Positions 41,543-48,685 of a DNA stretch of 48,685 nucleotides are shown here, one piece after another. The first letter of the stretch is position 1. Each line of letters opens with the position of its first letter. A model generated the notes under the pieces. It was given only the letters and a program-made list of their open reading frames with translations, made no database searches and was not told the origin of the DNA. A program made the translations under genes and the position numbers. The stretch comes from Streptomycetaceae bacterium. Lineage in GTDB: Bacteria > Actinomycetota > Actinomycetes > Streptomycetales > Streptomycetaceae. Location of the stretch: contig JAFAUH010000166.1 in NCBI GenBank assembly GCA_019243445.1, positions 1 to 48,685 of the forward strand, given 5' to 3'.

Positions 41543-42994
41543 TCAGCCGCCCAGCGATGTCATCACGTGCTTGATGCGCGTGTAGTCCTCGAAGCCGTAC
41601 GAGGACAGGTCCTTGCCGTAACCGGACTTCTTGAAGCCGCCATGCGGCATCTCCGCGACGAGCGGGATGTGAGTGTTGATCCATACGCAGCCGAAGTCAA
41701 GGGCCTTGGACATCCGCATCGCGCGGGCATGGTCCTTGGTCCACACCGAGGAGGCAAGCGCGTACTCGACGCCGTTGGCCCATTCGACCGCCTGCTTCTC
41801 GTCGGAAAAGGACTGGACGGTGATGACGGGGCCGAAGACCTCCTTCTGGATGATCTCGTCGTCCTGTTTGAGGCCGGAGACGACGGTCGGGGCGAAGAAG
41901 AAGCCTTTCTCGCCGACCCGGTGACCGCCGCTCTCGAGCTTGGCGTGGGCCGGCAGCCGCTCGATGAAGCCGGAGACCTGCTTCAGTTGGTTGGCGTTGT
42001 TGAGCGGGCCGAACAACACGTCCTCGTCGTCCGGCTGACCGGTCTTGGTGCCGGCGGCGGACTTCGCCAGGGCGGCCACGAACTCGTCGTGGATCGACTC
42101 GTGGACGAGGACGCGGGTGGCGGCCGTACAGTCCTGGCCGGCGTTGAAGAAACCGGCGACTGAGATGTCCTCCACCGCCTTGGCCATGTCCACATCCTCA
42201 AAGACCACGACGGGGGCCTTGCCGCCCAACTCCAGATGGACACGCTTGAGGTCCTTCGACGCGCTCTCGGCAACCTGCATACCGGCCCGTACCGAGCCGG
42301 TGATGGAGGCCATCGCCGGGATGTCGTGCTCAACCATCAGCCGGCCCGTGTCGCGGTCCCCGCAGATGACGTTGAAGACACCTTTGGGGAGACCCATCTC
42401 ATCCCACACAGCGCCGATGATCTCGGCGAGCAGCACCGTCGATGCCGGGGTGGTGTCGGACGGCTTGAGGACGACCGTATTACCGGCAGCGATCGCGGGT
42501 GCGAACTTCCACACCGCCATCATCATCGGGTAATTCCACGGCGCGACTTGCGCACACACGCCCACCGGCTCGCGCCGGATGATCGAGGTGTACCCGTCCA
42601 TGTACTCGCCCGCGGAGCGGCCCTCCAACACCCGCGCAGCGCCCGCGAAGAAGCGGATCTGGTCGACCATCGGCGGAATCTCCTCCGAGGCGGTCAGCCT
42701 GATCGGCTTGCCGGTGTTCTCGCTCTCGGCCGCGACCAGTTCGCCGGCACGCGCCTCGACCGCGTCCGCGATCTTCAACAGCGCCTTCTGCCGCTCGGCC
42801 GGAATGGTGTCACGCCAGGCCGGGAAGGCTGCTGCGGCGGCGGCCATGGCCGCATCCACGTCGGCTGCACCGGACAGCGGCGCGGTCGCATACACCTCGC
42901 CGGTGGCCGGATTGACCACGTCCGTGGTGCGTCCGTCGGCTGCGTCGCGGAACTCCCCGTCGATGTAGTTGCGCAAGGTACGGAGCTCGCTCAC
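41543..42994 (-). CDS. NAD-dependent aldehyde dehydrogenase, gamma-aminobutyraldehyde dehydrogenase type
   Basis: 483 residues. It resembles PatD/PuuC-like enzymes that oxidise 4-aminobutyraldehyde (from putrescine) to GABA. Motifs: VAPWNYPMMMAVWKFAPAIAAGN (coenzyme and aldehyde site), ITGSVRAGMQV, the catalytic Glu in HLELGGKAPVVVF and the catalytic Cys in FFNAGQDCTAATRVLV, then KEVFGPVITVQSF and PHGGFKKSGYGKDLS. It starts with GTG (GGAG 6 nt upstream). It is divergent from an ABC transporter gene pair across 295 nt. A link to polyamine breakdown and to the PucR regulator 2 kb away is plausible. Confidence 0.88.
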   Translation of the reverse strand: MSELRTLRNYIDGEFRDAADGRTTDVVNPATGEVYATAPLSGAADVDAAMAAAAAAFPAWRDTIPAERQKALLKIADAVEARAGELVAAESENTGKPIRLTASEEIPPMVDQIRFFAGAARVLEGRSAGEYMDGYTSIIRREPVGVCAQVAPWNYPMMMAVWKFAPAIAAGNTVVLKPSDTTPASTVLLAEIIGAVWDEMGLPKGVFNVICGDRDTGRLMVEHDIPAMASITGSVRAGMQVAESASKDLKRVHLELGGKAPVVVFEDVDMAKAVEDISVAGFFNAGQDCTAATRVLVHESIHDEFVAALAKSAAGTKTGQPDDEDVLFGPLNNANQLKQVSGFIERLPAHAKLESGGHRVGEKGFFFAPTVVSGLKQDDEIIQKEVFGPVITVQSFSDEKQAVEWANGVEYALASSVWTKDHARAMRMSKALDFGCVWINTHIPLVAEMPHGGFKKSGYGKDLSSYGFEDYTRIKHVMTSLGG

Positions 42995-43049
42995 TGCCTT
43001 CTCCTGTCCTGTGTCCCGGGTATGCCGGGTGCTGTGCCTGCCGTGCCGT

Positions 43050-43129
43050 GTACTGGGTACTGGGTACTGTGTCGCACGCCATACCCAATTAGTGATATAT
43101 TCCCCACTCTAGCCACAGAAGCCACAGAA
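43050..43129. repeat. Short tandem repeats in the aldehyde dehydrogenase/ABC divergent region
   Basis: A 7-bp unit gtactgg occurs three times (43050-43070, last copy one mismatch) and a 9-bp unit gccacagaa twice (43112-43129). The 295-nt gap (42995-43289) otherwise holds the two divergent promoters; an AT-rich stretch (aatatatcact on the minus strand, near 43095) may be the -10 region of the dehydrogenase gene. Confidence 0.7.
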
Positions 43130-43289
43130 CAACCGTTATCACCTGCGAAATCCGACAGCGGCCCGTGCAGATTTCCCTCTCGATGGCTGCGGATCGATCG
43201 CCCGAAGCACACGCGTACAGTGACCCAACCTCCGTGCATTCGTTCTCCTCCATGAGAGGACGTGGACAAGACAAGCGGAGGTAGTCGCT

Positions 43290-44018
43290 ATGGTGGCCCC
43301 GCCGGACAACGACGTGCTCTGGGCGCGCACGCTGCGCTACACCTATCAGGGCTCGCCCGCCCTGCTTGGCGTCTCGCTCGGCGTACGCGACGGCGAGATC
43401 CTCGGGATCGTCGGGCCTCGCGGCTCCGGCAAGACCACCCTGCTCAAATGCATGTCGGGCCAACTCACGCCGGAACAGGGCGAGGTGTGGTTCAACAGTG
43501 CCCCCGTGCACTCCCTCCCGCCAAGCGCCCGCGAGCGGCTACGCCGCGACCGGTTCGGATGGGTCGGCAGCTCCCCCCAACTCGTCCCTGAACTGACCGC
43601 ATGTGAAAACGCGGCGCTTCCCCTGCTGTTGTGCGGCACCCCGCACCGCAGCGCCCGGGACACCGCCCAGGAGTGGCTGGATCGGCTCGATGTGGGCGAC
43701 TGCGCCAAACGGCGGCCGGCCGAACTGCTCCAGGCGCAGCGCCAGCGAGTCGCGATCGCCCGGGCACTCGTCTCGCTTCCCGAGGTGCTCTTCGCCGACG
43801 ATCCGACGGCGCCACTGCACCGCCCGGACAGCGCGCAGGTGCTACGCACCCTGACCACCGCCGCCAGGACACACCGCATCACGGTGCTGCTGGCGACCTC
43901 GGATCCCGAGGTCATGACCTTCACTGACCGTGCAATCGCTCTCGTGGACGGCGTGCGCTCGGCTTCGCTGCCGACCGGACACCAGACGGAGGGCACCTCG
44001 TGCTCAGCCTCCGTCTGA
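43290..44018 (+). CDS. ABC transporter ATP-binding protein with degenerate signature
   Basis: 242 residues, ATG with GGAGG 8 nt upstream. It has the LolD/MacB-like ABC fold: Walker A GIVGPRGSGKTTLLKCMSG, a Q-loop in FGWVGSSPQLVPELT, and Walker B VLFADDPTAPLHRPD. The signature that normally reads LSGGQ is LLQAQRQRVAIARAL, and the catalytic Glu after Walker B is Asp (FADDPT instead of FADEPT). ATP binding should be possible, but hydrolysis may be slow; it could work as a regulatory or low-turnover ATPase. Its stop overlaps the permease gene by 19 nt. The C-terminal residues (TEGTSCSASV) are unremarkable. Confidence 0.88.
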   Translation: MVAPPDNDVLWARTLRYTYQGSPALLGVSLGVRDGEILGIVGPRGSGKTTLLKCMSGQLTPEQGEVWFNSAPVHSLPPSARERLRRDRFGWVGSSPQLVPELTACENAALPLLLCGTPHRSARDTAQEWLDRLDVGDCAKRRPAELLQAQRQRVAIARALVSLPEVLFADDPTAPLHRPDSAQVLRTLTTAARTHRITVLLATSDPEVMTFTDRAIALVDGVRSASLPTGHQTEGTSCSASV

Positions 44019-45172
44019 TCCGCGGCGAACGGCCGGCCGCGCTGCTGCGCCGGTCGCTCGTAGCTGCCACATCCGCTGGTACAGGGTTTCTGTTGCTCGC
44101 CGTGCTCGGTCATGCCATGGCGCACCCATCGGACACGACCGGCTCGGTGGTGCGGCTCGTCTGGTGCCTCGTGCCGCTCGCCGCAGCGGTGCATCTGTCG
44201 GTCGCCGTCACCCGTGCGCGAGCGGGCAGACAACTGAACGCAGGACTCACCGCCGCTGGGCTCGGGCCCGGCGGGACGAAGTTGCTGGCGGCGGTACAGG
44301 CCACGATGGAATGCCTGCTGGGCAGTGTGGTGGCACTGCCGACGTTCGTGTGGTGGCGGGACCACTTCGCGGGCGCCTACACGCCGATGCCGATCGCGGC
44401 CGTGCTCACGCTGCTGGTAGCGGTGCCGCTCATCGGTGGCGTCGCATGTGGCGTCGCATGTGCCGTCGCGTCGCGTCCGCGGCCGTCGGGTCCCGCAGAT
44501 ACGGCATGCACTTCACGTACTACAGGTACTGCCGTTACTACAGGTGCTGCCGCGGACGGGCGTCCGTCCAGCCTGCCGTGGGGTGTGGCGCTGACGGCGG
44601 CGGGCCTCGCGCTCGAGGTCTACGCGAGCGACGTGACGCGGTCGGCTACTGGCTCGCTGCTGCCACTGCCCGGCGGCCTCGGCCGGATCGCGCCCGCTGT
44701 ACTGGCCGGCTGGCTGCTGACGGCCGTCGGGTTCATCCTCACCGGGCCCGGGCTCGTCCATCTCGGCGGACGCCTGTTGTCGGTGTACCGTCCGGGGGCG
44801 CTGCGGCTGCTCGCCGGCCGCACGCTCCAATGGGACGCGCCCCGCCTCGGACAGCCGTTGGGCGTGCTGTGCGCGGTGGCATCGGCAGCACTCGCTGCGA
44901 TGCAGTTGTACGCACCGGGCGCGCGCCCAGTGGGGCTGCTCACCGCCCTCGGCGCCACTCTCGTCCTCGGCTGCCCGGCCGCAACCGCGCTCACTACGGC
45001 ATCCGCGGCCGGACGGTCCCGGCAAGACGCGGGCGGGGTGCTTGCCTCGCTGGGTGCTCCCGCCTCCCTGATGCGCCGCGTAACCGTTCTCCGTACGTTC
45101 GCCGTGTTCCTCGTTCTCGCCCCGGTGACCTTGGTGGTGGCATGGCTGGCGTCAATGCCGCTCGCGCCGTAG
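44000..45172 (+). CDS. ABC transporter permease (FtsX/LolC-like membrane protein)
   Basis: 390 residues, starting with GTG inside the end of the ATPase gene (19-nt overlap). About eight hydrophobic segments are visible, including GTGFLLLAVLGHAMAHP, LVWCLVPLAAAVHLSVAV, AVLTLLVAVPLIGGVACGVA, GWLLTAVGFILTGPGLV and FAVFLVLAPVTLVVAWLA. It has the poorly conserved look of Streptomyces permeases paired with MacB-type ATPases; substrate unknown. Two in-frame duplications occur: a 12-bp unit (44437-44469) giving GVACGVACAVA and an about 18-bp unit near 44527-44561 giving TTGTAVTTGAA. Both lie in or near a loop between helices. Confidence 0.82.
   Translation: MLSLRLIRGERPAALLRRSLVAATSAGTGFLLLAVLGHAMAHPSDTTGSVVRLVWCLVPLAAAVHLSVAVTRARAGRQLNAGLTAAGLGPGGTKLLAAVQATMECLLGSVVALPTFVWWRDHFAGAYTPMPIAAVLTLLVAVPLIGGVACGVACAVASRPRPSGPADTACTSRTTGTAVTTGAAADGRPSSLPWGVALTAAGLALEVYASDVTRSATGSLLPLPGGLGRIAPAVLAGWLLTAVGFILTGPGLVHLGGRLLSVYRPGALRLLAGRTLQWDAPRLGQPLGVLCAVASAALAAMQLYAPGARPVGLLTALGATLVLGCPAATALTTASAAGRSRQDAGGVLASLGAPASLMRRVTVLRTFAVFLVLAPVTLVVAWLASMPLAP
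44437..44469 (+). repeat. 12-bp in-frame tandem repeat in the permease gene
   Basis: tggcgtcgcatg occurs at 44437-44448 and 44449-44460, followed by a partial third copy, encoding repeated GVAC. A second imperfect 18-bp duplication lies about 60 bp downstream. Confidence 0.8.
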
Positions 45173-45217
45173 AACCGTAGAGGCCGCGCAGAGATCCACC
45201 GCGCGCCCGGGAAGCGG

Positions 45218-46387
45218 TCAGTGTTCGGAGGCGGCGAGCTGCCCGCAGGCTCCGTCGATCTCTTGGCCTCGGGTGTCCCGGACGGTGACGGGCACCCCGT
45301 GGTTCTCCAGCGCACGGACGAACGCCCTCTCGTCTTCGGGGCGGGAGGCCGTCCACTTCGAGCCGGGCGTGGGGTTGAGCGGGATCAGATTGACGTGCAC
45401 CCGGTGCCCCTTGAGCAGTCGCCCGAGCAGATCGGCGCGCCACGCCTGGTCGTTGATGTCTTTGATCAGCGCGTACTCGACAGAGATCCGGCGGCCCGAC
45501 ACCTCGGCGTAGTGCCAGGCGGCGTCGAGTACCTCGCGGACCTTCCAGCGAGTGTTGACGGGCACGAGGGTGTCACGCAGCTCATCGTCGGGTGCGTGCA
45601 GGGAGACCGCGAGCCGGCACTTGAAGCCCTCATCGGCGAAGCGCAGCATCGCTGGGACGAGACCGACAGTGGATACGGTGATGCCGCGCTGGGAGAGGCC
45701 AAGACCGTCGGGCGCGGGGTCGGTGAGGCGGCGGATGGCGCCGACGACGCGGTTGTAGTTGGCAAGAGGCTCGCCCATACCCATAAAGACGATGTTGCTG
45801 AGCCGGGCGGCGCCCCCAGAGCTGTCTTTCTCCAGAGGAGACGCTGCCTTCGACGGCGGTTTCGCCGCGGGTCCAGCCTCTCCGAATTCCCCGTCTCGAA
45901 GGGATCGCATTCCCGCGACGATCTGATGCACGATCTCGGCAGTGGAAAGATTCCGGGTGAGACCGGCCTGTCCCGTGGCGCAGAACGGGCAGTTCATACC
46001 GCAGCCCGCCTGTGAACTGATGCACATGGTGACCCGGTCCGGGTAGCGCATCAGGACGGACTCCACCAGCGTGCCGTCGAAGAGCCGCCACAGTGTCTTG
46101 CGGGTAGTGTCGTTGTCGCAGGAAACGTGCCGTACCACCGTCATCAACTCCGGCAGCAGGCCGTCAGCGAGCTTCTCGCGTGCCGCCGCCGGGATGTCGG
46201 TCCAGCTCGCCGGAGCGTCCGCGAATCGCGCGAAGTAGTGCTGTGAGAGCTGCTTGGCACGGAACGGCTTCTCACCAAGCGCCGTCACGGCCTCGCGGCG
46301 CTCAGCGGGGGTGAGATCGGCGAGGTGCCGCGGCGGCTTCTTGGCACCGCGCGGCACGGCGAAAGTGAGTTCTCCGGGTGCAGGCAT
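45218..46387 (-). CDS. rlmN: 23S rRNA (adenine-2503-C2)/tRNA A37 methyltransferase RlmN
   Basis: 389 residues. RlmN is a radical-SAM enzyme that methylates C2 of A2503 in 23S rRNA and A37 of some tRNAs. The cluster-binding motif is in [12 protein letters not shown] (CxxxCxxC), with [18 protein letters not shown] and [15 protein letters not shown] after it. The second catalytic Cys lies in the C-terminal [13 protein letters not shown]. Between about residues 170 and 193 there is an extra Ala/Pro/Ser/Gly-rich insert ([19 protein letters not shown]) before the GMGEP motif, longer than in most RlmN. It is convergent with the permease gene (45-nt gap) and codirectional with cdsA. Confidence 0.95.
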   Translation of the reverse strand: MPAPGELTFAVPRGAKKPPRHLADLTPAERREAVTALGEKPFRAKQLSQHYFARFADAPASWTDIPAAAREKLADGLLPELMTVVRHVSCDNDTTRKTLWRLFDGTLVESVLMRYPDRVTMCISSQAGCGMNCPFCATGQAGLTRNLSTAEIVHQIVAGMRSLRDGEFGEAGPAAKPPSKAASPLEKDSSGGAARLSNIVFMGMGEPLANYNRVVGAIRRLTDPAPDGLGLSQRGITVSTVGLVPAMLRFADEGFKCRLAVSLHAPDDELRDTLVPVNTRWKVREVLDAAWHYAEVSGRRISVEYALIKDINDQAWRADLLGRLLKGHRVHVNLIPLNPTPGSKWTASRPEDERAFVRALENHGVPVTVRDTRGQEIDGACGQLAASEH

Positions 46388-46508
46388 GGTGGTAACAGTG
46401 TCGCAGATCGCTACCGGCGCCCTTTGCGGGGAAGGAGCGGCCTACAGCCGCGCGTCCCTTGGCGCTCGCTCCGCTCGCGCGTCGGCCGCCGGTCATAGAT
46501 GCACGTGG

Positions 46509-47624
46509 TCAGCCAGGGCCGACGAAGATCACCAGTAGCAGCCACACCACAGGAGCCGTGGGCAGCAGCGAATCCAGGCGGTCCATCAGCCCGCCGTGGC
46601 CTGGCAACAGGGTGCCCATGTCCTTGATTCCCAGATCACGTTTGATCATGGATTCGAGCAGGTCGCCGAGGGTCGCGCTGACCGCGACACCGAGGCCGAG
46701 CAGCAGGCCCTGCCACCAGGAGCCGTGGTGGATCAGGTACTCCATGCTGAGCACGCCGGCCGACATTGCGAAGGTGACCGCGCCGATCAGGCCTTCGCGC
46801 GTCTTGCCGGGGCTGATACGCGGGGCGAGCTTGTGCCTGCCGAAGCGCCAGCCGACCGCGTAGGCGCCGGTGTCACTGACGACGGTGAGCAGCAGGAAGA
46901 CGAAGACCCGCCGGGGACCGTCGGCCGCGGTGAGCATCATCGATACAAACGTCGCAAGGAACGGTACGTAAAAGGCGGCGAAGACACCGGCGGTGACGTC
47001 CCGCAGATAGTTCTCGGGCGGCTCGGTCATCCGCCACACCAAAACCCCGAGCGCGGTGAGCGCCATCGCCACCCAGACGCCCTCGGCGCCCCGCAGATAT
47101 CCGGCGACGACCATCGCTGTACCGCCGGCCTCGAGTGGCACCAGCGGTATTTTGATCTGCTTGCACTCCTCCAGGCGGCTGCTCAGCTCCCACAGGCCGA
47201 CCGCGACAGCAGCCGCGATGACCACCACGAAGAGACTTTTCACCACGAACAGCGAGGCGAGGATAACCACACCGAGTCCGAGGCCGACACCTATCGCGGC
47301 GCGCAGATTCCGACCGGCCTTCTTCTCTGTCTTCATGTCCGACTTCGTACGGGGGCCGGGCGCCGGGAGATTCCCGGGGGCTTTGTGATTCTCAAGATCT
47401 CCGTGATTCCCCGGGGCACCGTGATTCCCGGGGACTCCGCCTGCGGCGTCCGGTACTGGTGGCATGCATCGAGTCTGCGCCGTATCGTCGCCGTCGGCTG
47501 CCCTGGTGCTGCGGTACGCGGGAGGCTCCCCCTGCCTTGCGGGGGGAGCTCCTGGGGCGTACGACTGCTCGGGAGCTACCCAATAGTCTGCGCCCGGCGG
47601 AGCCCCCCGCGAAGAGTCGTTCAT
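46509..47624 (-). CDS. cdsA: Phosphatidate cytidylyltransferase
   Basis: 371 residues. CdsA makes CDP-diacylglycerol from phosphatidate and CTP in the membrane. The first 105 residues are a hydrophilic Pro/Gly/Asn/His-rich extension (NHGAPGNHGDLENHKAPGN), typical in streptomycetes but here visibly repetitive. Seven or eight transmembrane helices follow. The CDP-alcohol signature SDTGAYAVGWRFGRHKLAPR continues into ISPGKTREGLIGA. The ATG shares one base with the frr stop (TGATG), so frr-cdsA translation is coupled. It is followed 121 nt later by rlmN on the same strand. Confidence 0.94.
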   Translation of the reverse strand: MNDSSRGAPPGADYWVAPEQSYAPGAPPARQGEPPAYRSTRAADGDDTAQTRCMPPVPDAAGGVPGNHGAPGNHGDLENHKAPGNLPAPGPRTKSDMKTEKKAGRNLRAAIGVGLGLGVVILASLFVVKSLFVVVIAAAVAVGLWELSSRLEECKQIKIPLVPLEAGGTAMVVAGYLRGAEGVWVAMALTALGVLVWRMTEPPENYLRDVTAGVFAAFYVPFLATFVSMMLTAADGPRRVFVFLLLTVVSDTGAYAVGWRFGRHKLAPRISPGKTREGLIGAVTFAMSAGVLSMEYLIHHGSWWQGLLLGLGVAVSATLGDLLESMIKRDLGIKDMGTLLPGHGGLMDRLDSLLPTAPVVWLLLVIFVGPG

Positions 47625-48181
47625 CAGACCTCGAGCAGCTCGGCTTCCTTGTGCTTGAGCAGCTCGTCGACTTGGGCCACGTACTTGGCCGTGGTGTCCT
47701 CGAGCTCTTTCTCGGCGCGGCGCACCTCGTCCTCTCCGGTCTCGCCGTCCTTGACGAGCTTGTCCAAAGTCTCCTTGGCCTTGCGGCGCACGCTGCGGAT
47801 CGAGACGCGCGCGTCCTCGGCTTTGTGCTTGGCGACCTTGATGTACTCCTTGCGGCGCTCCTCGGTGAGCTGTGGGAACACCACCCGGATGATATTCCCG
47901 TCGTTCGACGGGTTGACGCCGAGGTCGGAGTCGCGGATCGCGGTCTCGATGGCGCGCAGCGAACTCTTATCGAACGGAGTCACGATCGCCATCCGCGGCT
48001 CGGGCACGGAGAACGACGCCATCTGATTGATCGGCGTCATCGTGCCGTAGTACTCGGCCACGATCTTGTTGAACATCGCCGGATGGGCACGCCCCGTGCG
48101 GATTGCGGCGAAGTCCTCCTTGGCGACCACGACCGCCTTTTCCATCTTCTCCTCGGCTTCGAGGAGGGTCTCTTCGATCAC
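47624..48181 (-). CDS. frr: Ribosome recycling factor
   Basis: 185 residues, exactly the family length. RRF splits post-termination ribosomes together with EF-G. It starts [21 protein letters not shown], followed by the conserved [44 protein letters not shown] and [14 protein letters not shown]. The start is GTG at 48181: GGGAG lies about 6 nt upstream and the ATG directly before it would add one residue. It overlaps cdsA by one base and is 146 nt downstream of pyrH, the usual pyrH-frr-cdsA order. Confidence 0.95.
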   Translation of the reverse strand: MIEETLLEAEEKMEKAVVVAKEDFAAIRTGRAHPAMFNKIVAEYYGTMTPINQMASFSVPEPRMAIVTPFDKSSLRAIETAIRDSDLGVNPSNDGNIIRVVFPQLTEERRKEYIKVAKHKAEDARVSIRSVRRKAKETLDKLVKDGETGEDEVRRAEKELEDTTAKYVAQVDELLKHKEAELLEV

Positions 48182-48327
48182 CATGCGCTCCCGCGTCAAT
48201 TGAGTTCGCAGAGCCTCGCCCCTGCGCGCGTCTTCCCTGCGTATTGTCTCTACCTGCACGGTGTCGAACCGGCAGCGTGTTGTCCATACCCGTACCGGAC
48301 CCTTCGTCCGGAACGGAGTTGTCGTTT

Positions 48328-48685
48328 TCAGTCCCGCGTGCCGTGCTCGCTCACCAGCGTGCCGATCTTCTCACCCTTCACCGCGCGGGCGATGTTGCCC
48401 GGGGTGAGGAGCTCGAAAACCAAGATGGGGAGCTTGTTGTCGCGGCACAGCGTGATCGCAGTGGCGTCCGCGACCTTCAGGTCGCGGGTGATCACCTCGC
48501 CGTATTCGAGGGCGTCGAACTTGACGGCGTCGGGATTGACCTTGGGATCGGAGTCGTAGACTCCGTCGACGCCGTTCTTGCCCATCAGCAGGCCCTGCGC
48601 GTGGATCTCCAGAGCACGATGCGCGGCGGTGGTGTCGGTGGAGAAGTAGGGCATGCCCATGCCCGCGCCGAAAATGACGACGCGT
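48328..48685 (-). CDS. pyrH: UMP kinase, 3' part (5' end outside window)
   Basis: The reading frame is open to the window edge. The visible 118 residues are the C-terminal half of the hexameric bacterial UMP kinase, which phosphorylates UMP to UDP. The sequence reads [21 protein letters not shown], then [20 protein letters not shown] and [21 protein letters not shown], with the end [14 protein letters not shown]. The N-terminal half with the phosphate-binding GEAL/GGGN motifs is outside. frr follows 146 nt downstream. Confidence 0.95.
   Translation of the reverse strand, partial: RVVIFGAGMGMPYFSTDTTAAHRALEIHAQGLLMGKNGVDGVYDSDPKVNPDAVKFDALEYGEVITRDLKVADATAITLCRDNKLPILVFELLTPGNIARAVKGEKIGTLVSEHGTRD

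Noticed and set aside
1-48685. tRNA, rRNA, insertion sequences or integrases
   Set aside because: No cloverleaf, transposase or integrase sequence could be recognised; the operon shows no visible mobile element at its borders.

Overview
The window is high-GC actinobacterial chromosome and almost certainly comes from Streptomyces or a close relative. The gene order (ESX-linked MinD-like ATPase, ribF, truB, rbfA, DUF503, infB, ylxR, nusA, rimP, then ispG, rseP, dxr, then rlmN, cdsA, frr, pyrH) is the conserved Streptomyces core. GTG starts with good GGAGG sites and ATGA/TGATG overlaps between genes are common.

Layout. (1) 1-2437: 3' part of a proline-rich MinD/ParA-type ATPase of the kind found beside type VII (ESX) secretion genes, ending at a shared hairpin. 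(2) 2521-10855, minus strand: a translation/transcription operon, rimP-nusA-ylxR-infB-DUF503-rbfA-truB-ribF. (3) 11092-12117, plus strand: a lipoprotein and a DUF4439 (ferritin-like) protein. (4) 12164-25480, minus strand: a 13-gene biosynthetic operon, the main accessory element here. (5) 25954-33442, minus strand: two GNAT proteins, ispG, rseP, dxr and an acyl-CoA dehydrogenase. (6) 33647-45172: a membrane-anchored FtsK/HerA-like ATPase, a cluster of three strong hairpins, methylmalonate-semialdehyde dehydrogenase divergent from a PucR regulator, an adenosine/aminodeoxyfutalosine deaminase-like protein, a Uma2-fold protein, an aminobutyraldehyde-dehydrogenase-type enzyme and an ABC transporter. 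(7) 45218-48685, minus strand: rlmN, cdsA, frr and the 3' part of pyrH.

The biosynthetic operon encodes, in transcription order: a GriI-type aldolase and a GriH-type dehydroquinate-synthase-II homologue (the pair that makes 3-amino-4-hydroxybenzoate), an ANL ligase, two acyl carrier proteins, a complete ketosynthase, a shortened ketosynthase-like partner without the active cysteine, a second ANL ligase, a small cysteine-rich protein, an atypical SDR, a fumarase-superfamily lyase resembling nitrosuccinate lyase (CreD), an MFS exporter and a FabG-type ketoreductase. The best reading is a member of the avenalumic acid (ava) / p-coumaric acid (cma) cluster class. In that class an aminohydroxybenzoyl starter is extended by a highly reducing type II PKS, and the aromatic amine is later diazotised with enzymatic nitrous acid and may be replaced by hydride. 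The operon has no visible CreE-type aspartate N-monooxygenase, no recognisable dehydratase and no pathway regulator. It occupies the place where proS would be expected from Streptomyces gene order.

A second theme is the number of short perfect or near-perfect tandem duplications (units of 5-18 bp), between genes, across stop codons, and in-frame inside genes.
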